DNA of 14,995 nt from Gammaproteobacteria bacterium (GTDB taxonomy: Bacteria; Pseudomonadota; Gammaproteobacteria; Natronospirales; REEB76). Below the pieces are notes generated by a model that had not been told where the DNA came from, did no database searches, and worked only from the letters and a program-made list of their open reading frames with translations. The first letter of the stretch is position 1; every line of letters begins with the position of its first letter. The position numbers and the translations under genes were made by a program. Positions 14,252-14,995 of the stretch are shown here, in pieces. The stretch is taken from contig JAGWNO010000029.1 of the NCBI GenBank assembly GCA_028871235.1, positions 1 to 14,995 on the forward strand, written 5' to 3'.

Positions 14252-14905
14252 ATGTCGCTGATCCTGGATGCACTGCGCAAATCGGAACGCTCCCGCCAAC
14301 AGACGCTCACCGGGCAGGTAAGCTCGGCCGCGCCGCTGCGCCGCACGCACCTGCCGGTACCCTGGGTGACACTCATCGGCATCCTCATCATCGCCAATGC
14401 TGTCGCTCTCGCCGTCATCCTGTGGCGCAACAACGCCACCAGGACCCGAGTTCCTGCGGCGACATCCGGCGTCGCAGTTCCGCTTGCCGCGCCCCGGCCC
14501 GAGTATCGTCCCGACGTGCGTTCGCTGGCGGCGGAAGCTGCCAGCAGCGTACCGGTCCCGCCAGCCAGCACCGCCGAAGCAGCGTCATCCCCCGCACTGC
14601 CGGTGACCGTCGTGCAGAAATCTGCCGCATCGACAGCGGCGGCGGCGTTGACAACGGCGGCAACAAATCCCCCACGGGCGGCGGTGCTGGATACCTTGCC
14701 GCTGGCATTCCAGCAGTCGCTGCCGCCTCTGCATCTGGACGTGCACAGTTACGCGCAGAACCCCGCCGACCGCTTCGTCATCATCAATATGCGGCGCTAC
14801 CAGGCGGGCGATACCCTCAAGGAGGGTCCAAAAGTCATCGAGATCGTGCCCGATGGCGTAATCCTGGAATACCGGGGACAGCGGTTCCTGCTGCCCCGAT
14901 CCTGA
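14252..14905 (+). CDS. gspB: type II secretion accessory protein GspB
   Basis: GspB partners GspA at the inner membrane. The 217 residues begin with MSLILDALRKSERSRQ, the hallmark cytoplasmic N-terminus of GspB. A membrane helix follows at about 37-58, then a long Ala/Pro/Ser/Val-rich linker (about 60-150) that probably spans the periplasm. A folded C-terminal T2SSB domain of about 60 residues ends the protein (NPADRFVIINMRRYQAGD, then a strand with VIEIVPDGVILEYRGQRFL). GGGAG (14241-14245) precedes the ATG, and only 2 bp separate it from gspA, so translation is coupled. The linker is low-complexity and GC-rich (14560-14690). No other gsp gene is visible, so the main type II secretion cluster must be elsewhere if present. 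Confidence 0.93.
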   Translation: MSLILDALRKSERSRQQTLTGQVSSAAPLRRTHLPVPWVTLIGILIIANAVALAVILWRNNATRTRVPAATSGVAVPLAAPRPEYRPDVRSLAAEAASSVPVPPASTAEAASSPALPVTVVQKSAASTAAAALTTAATNPPRAAVLDTLPLAFQQSLPPLHLDVHSYAQNPADRFVIINMRRYQAGDTLKEGPKVIEIVPDGVILEYRGQRFLLPRS

Positions 14906-14937
14906 ATTTCCACTATTGGCAATATCCGGGGCTTTGC

Positions 14938-14995
14938 ATGGCCGCCCAGTCTGGTATCGCCTATGTGGACGGTGTGCGCATGCGCCGCGCCCTCG
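14938..14995 (+). CDS. probable DAK2/DegV-family protein, N-terminus only
   Basis: Nineteen codons of a gene start here and run off the end of the window. The ATG at 14938 is preceded by GGGG (14928-14931) at good spacing. The peptide includes GIAYVDGVRMRRAL, which resembles the start of bacterial proteins that join a DAK2 phosphatase-like domain to a DegV fatty-acid-binding domain (typically YLDG-x-x-LRR-x-L). It is 32 bp after gspB, on the same strand. The identification rests on a short match and the family is only likely. Confidence 0.5.
   Translation, partial: MAAQSGIAYVDGVRMRRAL

Noticed and set aside
14914..14926. Short palindrome TATTG-G-CAATA before the last gene
   Set aside because: Eleven bases with a single central base is expected by chance at this scale, and no promoter is aligned with it.

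Overview
The window comes from a GC-rich proteobacterial chromosome, most likely a gammaproteobacterium. The best evidence is the gspA/gspB (ExeA/ExeB-type) pair, an ~819-residue FadE with N-terminal membrane helices, a DUF4136 lipoprotein, a DUF4019 protein and a 328-residue malate dehydrogenase. I see no rRNA, tRNA, CRISPR array, transposase or phage module. Genus-level placement is not possible from this sequence alone.

Layout. (1) 1-1335, minus strand: a compact unit of a small membrane-anchored protein, a YtrA-type GntR repressor and an ABC transporter ATPase cut by the window edge. It lies downstream of an AT-rich promoter whose predicted start falls inside a perfect 9+9 bp inverted repeat, the likely repressor operator. 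(2) 1450-6702, plus strand: housekeeping and lipid metabolism, with a saccharopine-dehydrogenase-like oxidoreductase, malate dehydrogenase, a hotdog thioesterase and acyl-CoA dehydrogenase FadE. A hairpin usable in both directions closes fadE. (3) 6772-10489: a DUF4019 exported protein (minus), a DUF4286-DUF3667 fusion membrane protein (plus), and a membrane GAF-GGDEF diguanylate cyclase (minus). The last two genes overlap tail to tail at their stop codons. (4) 10667-14995, plus strand: a DUF4136 lipoprotein, DNA polymerase IV, the GspA/GspB accessory pair of type II secretion, and the first codons of a probable DAK2/DegV-family protein. An unannotated minus-strand reading frame of 57 codons sits between the lipoprotein and dinB.

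How the genes relate. The thioesterase and FadE both act on acyl-CoA, and FadE feeds beta-oxidation and hence the TCA cycle in which malate dehydrogenase works. GspA and GspB are predicted to form an inner-membrane ATPase/peptidoglycan-binding complex that helps the type II secretin assemble. The diguanylate cyclase makes c-di-GMP and keeps a complete product-inhibition site. The GntR/ABC unit looks self-regulated.

Most of the window is ordinary core genome and I did not find a convincing new multi-gene system. The places most worth a second look are the GntR operon with its doubled VDLG-x-I-x-VTP membrane protein and operator, the ABC ATPase lacking a normal Q-loop glutamine, the DUF4286-DUF3667 fusion, and the orphan reading frame at 11246-11419.
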